Part shown: one piece after another, positions 60,943 through 64,000 of the stretch
Layout of the letters: each line of letters starts with the position of its first letter
Position numbering within the stretch: position 1 is the stretch's first letter
Origin: Albidovulum sp.
GTDB taxonomy: Bacteria; Pseudomonadota; Alphaproteobacteria; Rhodobacterales; Rhodobacteraceae
Length of the DNA stretch: 64,000 nucleotides
Reading direction: 5' to 3'
Assembly (NCBI GenBank): GCA_030837825.1
Contig: JAUQYB010000104.1
Span: forward strand, 14,517 to 78,516
The notes under the pieces: generated by a model
What the model was told of the DNA's origin: nothing
Databases searched by the model: none
The model's input: only the letters and a program-made list of their open reading frames with translations
Made by a program: the position numbers and the translations under genes

Positions 60943-62088
60943 ATGATCAGAGCCGCCGTCATCCTCGCCTTCGCCCTTCTCGCGGCACTCCCCGCGCGCG
61001 CCTTCGACACGCTTGCCCGCTCGGCCTGGGTCTATGACCTGACGACGAACACGGTGCTGCTGGCGAAGAACGCCGACGAGCCGCTGCCGCCCGCGTCGAT
61101 GTCGAAGCTGATGACGATCAACATGCTGTTCGAGGCGCTCAAGGACGGCCGGGTCCGGCTCGACGACACTTTCGCGGTGTCCTCGAAGGCGCGGGCGATG
61201 GGCGGCTCGACCATGTTCCTGAACGAGACCGACCGGCCGACGGTCGAGGAGCTGATCAAGGGCATCGTCGTCAATTCCGGCAACGACGCCTGCGTCGTGG
61301 TGGCCGAGGGGCTTGCCGGCAGCGAAGAGGAATTCGCCAAGAAGATGAACGAGCGCGCCCCCGCGATCGGGCTCACCCATTCGACCTTCTCCAATGCCTC
61401 GGGCTGGCCGCATCCGAACCAGAAGATGAGCATGCACGACCTCGGGACCCTCGCGGTGCGGCTCATCACCGAGTTTCCCGAATATTACGGCTATTTCTCG
61501 ATCACCGAATTCGAGCATGACGGCCGTGCGCCCGACAACCGGTTCAACCGCAATCCGCTCCTGTCGATGGGAATCGGGGCGGACGGACTCAAGACCGGCC
61601 ACACCGAGGAAGCCGGCTTCGGCCTTGTCGGGTCGGCGGTGCAGAACGGGCGGCGGATCGTCTTCGTCGTCAGCGGGTTGAAGGATGCCACCGAACGCGC
61701 CGAGGAATCGCAGCGCATCGTCAACTGGGCGTTTCGGGAATTCGCGCTGAAGACCGTGGTGCCCGGGGGCACGCGGATCGCCGAGGCCGACATCTGGCTC
61801 GGCGCCTCCTCGCGCGTGGGTCTCGTGCCCGAGAAGGACGTGCAGATCCTGGTGCCCTCGCTGGCGCGCGACGGGCTGAAGGGCGAAATCGCCTACACCG
61901 GGCCGGTCGAGGCGCCCGTCGAGCTTGGCCAGAAGATCGCCGATCTGGTGATCGAGGTCCCGGGAATGGAGCCCGTCACGGTGCCGCTCGTCGCCGAAGA
62001 GGCGGTCGCGAAGGGTGGCTTCGGGGTGCATCTGCGCACCGCCTTCGGCAGGGTCGCCACCCGCGTGATCGCCGAGGTCGGAAGCTGA
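60943..62088 (+). CDS. D-alanyl-D-alanine carboxypeptidase (PBP5/6 family)
   Basis: 381 residues with a Sec signal peptide cleaved after LPARA. Ser52-Met-Ser-Lys55 is the SxxK active site; VVNSGNDACVV gives the SxN motif and GLKTGHTEEAGFG the KTG motif. The C-terminal domain (LVPEKDVQILVPSLARDGLK) is the PBP5 C-terminal sheet domain. It trims the terminal D-Ala of stem peptides in the periplasm. It ends 2 bp before the thymidylate kinase start, so it is likely in one operon. Confidence 0.95.
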   Translation: MIRAAVILAFALLAALPARAFDTLARSAWVYDLTTNTVLLAKNADEPLPPASMSKLMTINMLFEALKDGRVRLDDTFAVSSKARAMGGSTMFLNETDRPTVEELIKGIVVNSGNDACVVVAEGLAGSEEEFAKKMNERAPAIGLTHSTFSNASGWPHPNQKMSMHDLGTLAVRLITEFPEYYGYFSITEFEHDGRAPDNRFNRNPLLSMGIGADGLKTGHTEEAGFGLVGSAVQNGRRIVFVVSGLKDATERAEESQRIVNWAFREFALKTVVPGGTRIAEADIWLGASSRVGLVPEKDVQILVPSLARDGLKGEIAYTGPVEAPVELGQKIADLVIEVPGMEPVTVPLVAEEAVAKGGFGVHLRTAFGRVATRVIAEVGS

Positions 62089-62090
62089 CG

Positions 62091-62723
62091 GTGTCCAGTC
62101 CATCCAGGGCGATGTTCATCACCTTCGAGGGGATCGACGGCTCGGGCAAGTCCACCCAGGCGCGGCTCCTGGCCGAACATCTCCGCGCCAGGGGGCACGA
62201 CGTCGTGCTCACGCGCGAGCCGGGCGGCTCTCCGGGGGCCGAGGAAATCCGCAGGCTGGTTCTGGAGGGCGACCCCGACCGCTGGTCGGCCGAGACCGAG
62301 ATCCTGCTCTTCACCGCCGCCCGCCGCGACCATCTGGAACGGGTGATCGAGCCCTCGCTCAAGGCCGGCAAGGTGGTGATCTCGGACCGGTTCGCCGATT
62401 CCACCCGGATGTATCAGGGGCTTTCGCGCGGCGATCTGCGCGCGGTGGTGGACAAGCTTCATGCGCTGATGATCGGGCGCGAACCCGACCTGACCTTCGT
62501 CATCGACATGGACCCCGAGACGGGCCTTGCCCGCGCCCGGGGCCGCAATGGCACCGAGGAGCGGTTCGAGGATTTCGGCGCCGGTCTCCAGCGCCGGATG
62601 CGCGCGGGCTTTCTGGCGCTGGCCGCCGAATTTCCCGGCCGCTGCCGGGTGATCGACGGCGCCCGCCCGGCCGAGGCGGTTGCACGGGATGTCGCGGCGG
62701 CCGCCGACAGGGCGCTGGGATGA
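62091..62723 (+). CDS. tmk: Thymidylate kinase
   Basis: 210 residues from GTG 62091, with GGAAG seven bases upstream; ATG 62112 would give the shorter MFITFEGIDG start. FEGIDGSGKSTQARLL is the P-loop, LTREPGGSPGAEEIR the dTMP-binding DRX-type region and VVISDRFADSTRMYQG the DR(Y/F) motif. It phosphorylates dTMP to dTDP for DNA synthesis. It overlaps holB by 4 bp, the order found in Rhodobacterales and many other bacteria. Confidence 0.95.
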   Translation: MSSPSRAMFITFEGIDGSGKSTQARLLAEHLRARGHDVVLTREPGGSPGAEEIRRLVLEGDPDRWSAETEILLFTAARRDHLERVIEPSLKAGKVVISDRFADSTRMYQGLSRGDLRAVVDKLHALMIGREPDLTFVIDMDPETGLARARGRNGTEERFEDFGAGLQRRMRAGFLALAAEFPGRCRVIDGARPAEAVARDVAAAADRALG

Positions 62724-63844
62724 GCGAGGCGGCGATCGCTGAGCCCGACCGGGTGGAAGGCGCGCCGCATCCGCGCGACACCTTGCGCCTCGTCGGGCAG
62801 GGGGCGGCCGAGGACGCCTTCCTCGATGCCTGCCGGGCGGGGCGGCTTCACCATGCCTGGCTTCTCACCGGCCCCCTGGGCGTCGGCAAGGCGACGCTCG
62901 CCTGGCGGATCGCCCGGTTCCTTCTCGCCACCCCCGAGGACCGGGGCGGGGGCCTTTTCGGCGCCGCGCCGGCCGTGCCGCAGAGCCTCGACATCGACCC
63001 CGACGATCCCGTGGCGCGGCGCATCCACGCGGGCTCCGAAGGCCGTCTCTTCGTGCTCCGCCGTGCCTGGGACGAAAAGAATGCGCGGCTCAAGTCGGTG
63101 ATCACCGTCGACGAGGTGCGACGGCTGGGCAGCTTCCTGCACCTCAGCGCCGCCGATGGCGGCCGGCGCGCGGTGATCGTCGATCCGGCCGACGAGATGA
63201 ACCCGCAGGCCGCCAACGCGCTTCTGAAGATGCTGGAGGAGCCGCCCCAGGGCGTCACCTTCCTGCTGGTCAGCCACGCACCCTCCAGGCTGCTGCCGAC
63301 GATCCGCTCGCGCTGCCGCGAGTTGCGGCTGGCCACGCTGTCGCCTGCCGATCTTTCCGCCGCCATCGCCGCGGCGGGGGTCGAGGCTGCGGATGGCGCG
63401 GCCCTCGCCGTTCTCGCCGGCGGCTCGGTGGGCGAGGCGATCCGGCTCGCCAACCTCGACGGGCTGGCCACCTATGCCGCCATCACCGGGCTTTTCGCCA
63501 CGCTTCCCCGGCTCGATCGCCCGCAGGCCCTGCGGCTTGCCGAAAGTGCCGCCCAGCGGGGAGCGGAGGACCGGCTGGACCTGCTTCTCGCGCTTCTCGA
63601 CCTGTTCCTCGCCCGGCTCGCGCGCGCCGGCGCGCTGGGCCAGGCGGGGCCCGAGGCGGTGCCGGGCGAGGCCGCGCTTTTCTCCCGGCTCGCCCCGGAT
63701 GCGGCGGCGGGCCAGCGCTGGGCCACGCTCCACCAGAGCCTCGGCGCGCGTGCCCGCCACGGCCGCGCGGTGAACCTCGACCCCGCGGCGCTGATCCTCG
63801 ACATGGTGCTGAAGATCGCCGAGGCCCAGCACGAGGGGGCGTAG
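62720..63844 (+). CDS. holB: DNA polymerase III delta' subunit
   Basis: 374 residues. HHAWLLTGPLGVGKATLAWR is the clamp-loader P-loop region, VDEVRRLGSFLHLSAADGGR and NPQAANALLKMLEEPPQGVT (sensor and SRC-type region) match DnaX/HolB. It belongs to the clamp loader. No SRC-zinc Cys set is visible in the N-terminal domain, as in other alphaproteobacterial HolB. After its stop the last 156 bases of the window contain no gene that I can support. Confidence 0.93.
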   Translation: MSEAAIAEPDRVEGAPHPRDTLRLVGQGAAEDAFLDACRAGRLHHAWLLTGPLGVGKATLAWRIARFLLATPEDRGGGLFGAAPAVPQSLDIDPDDPVARRIHAGSEGRLFVLRRAWDEKNARLKSVITVDEVRRLGSFLHLSAADGGRRAVIVDPADEMNPQAANALLKMLEEPPQGVTFLLVSHAPSRLLPTIRSRCRELRLATLSPADLSAAIAAAGVEAADGAALAVLAGGSVGEAIRLANLDGLATYAAITGLFATLPRLDRPQALRLAESAAQRGAEDRLDLLLALLDLFLARLARAGALGQAGPEAVPGEAALFSRLAPDAAAGQRWATLHQSLGARARHGRAVNLDPAALILDMVLKIAEAQHEGA

Positions 63845-64000
63845 CCGGGAAGCGCCTGTGCCTTGCGGAGGGGCAAGCGTCCCTCCCGGCCGGCGATTGC
63901 ACCACGCTCGCCCCCCACTCGCGCGGCGGGCATCGGGCGTTCCCCGCGCGGAGATCACGGAAGAACGCCGAGCGCCCCCGCCCGCCTCGCCCGGGCGACC

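Noticed and set aside
59719..62103. Leftward frame of 794 codons opposite the SPOR and carboxypeptidase genes
   Set aside because: Both rightward genes have clear signal peptides and family motifs; the antisense frame is Arg/Gly/His-rich.

Overview
The window is high-GC DNA that reads as an alphaproteobacterium of the Rhodobacterales (Rhodobacteraceae-like). The chromosomal genes at the right end (SPOR lipoprotein, D,D-carboxypeptidase, tmk, holB) follow an order I associate with that group. The phage genes resemble Rhodobacterales gene-transfer-agent-type tail genes (DUF2460, DUF2163, NlpC/P60, TIM-barrel megatron).

Layout. (1) 1-2.4 kb: two overlapping rightward genes, the C-terminal part of a large unidentified protein and a protein ending in a HEPN-type RNLxxxH-class motif (R-N-A-L-A-H); probably a defence pair. 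(2) About 2.5-49.6 kb: an almost complete siphovirus-like prophage. Reading leftward from the immunity region it has a CI-type repressor (45.7 kb), a replication and recombination block (HTH proteins, Sak4-like ATPase, PD-(D/E)XK exonuclease, RecD-like helicase, VapE/Toprim primase-helicase, RuvC-like resolvase; 45-31 kb), two DNA methyltransferases (30-27.6 kb), terminase to capsid (26-19 kb), head-tail and tail genes (19-2.5 kb) and a lysis cassette placed inside the tail genes (11.2-9.4 kb). A serine recombinase with DUF2924 and HTH partners (47.2-49.6 kb) is the likely integrase. (3) 49.7-59.3 kb: a type I restriction-modification operon with two specificity genes, RhuM, DUF2188, a SIR2-like DUF4917 protein and a YgjP-type metallopeptidase. 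(4) 59.5 kb: tRNA-Ser(UGA), whose 3' end faces the island. (5) 59.85-63.84 kb: chromosomal housekeeping genes.

Three cargo insertions sit on the strand opposite the phage operons: a VapBC toxin-antitoxin pair between the tape-measure and tail-chaperone genes; a lower-GC pair (17.1-18.4 kb) with TTG starts and a shared C-terminal motif; and a roughly 1055-residue protein with an N-terminal PD-(D/E)XK-like nuclease domain and a long helical remainder (32.3-35.4 kb), preceded by a dense array of a 9-bp repeat. The last is the best candidate for an undescribed system.

The tail-chaperone gene carries a textbook -1 programmed frameshift signal (A AAA AAC with a downstream stem-loop). Two other tail or lysis genes (DUF2163 and the inner spanin) are broken by short tandem duplications, so the prophage may be defective, or the assembly has small errors there. 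All calls come from reading the sequence and from memory of protein families; no database was searched.
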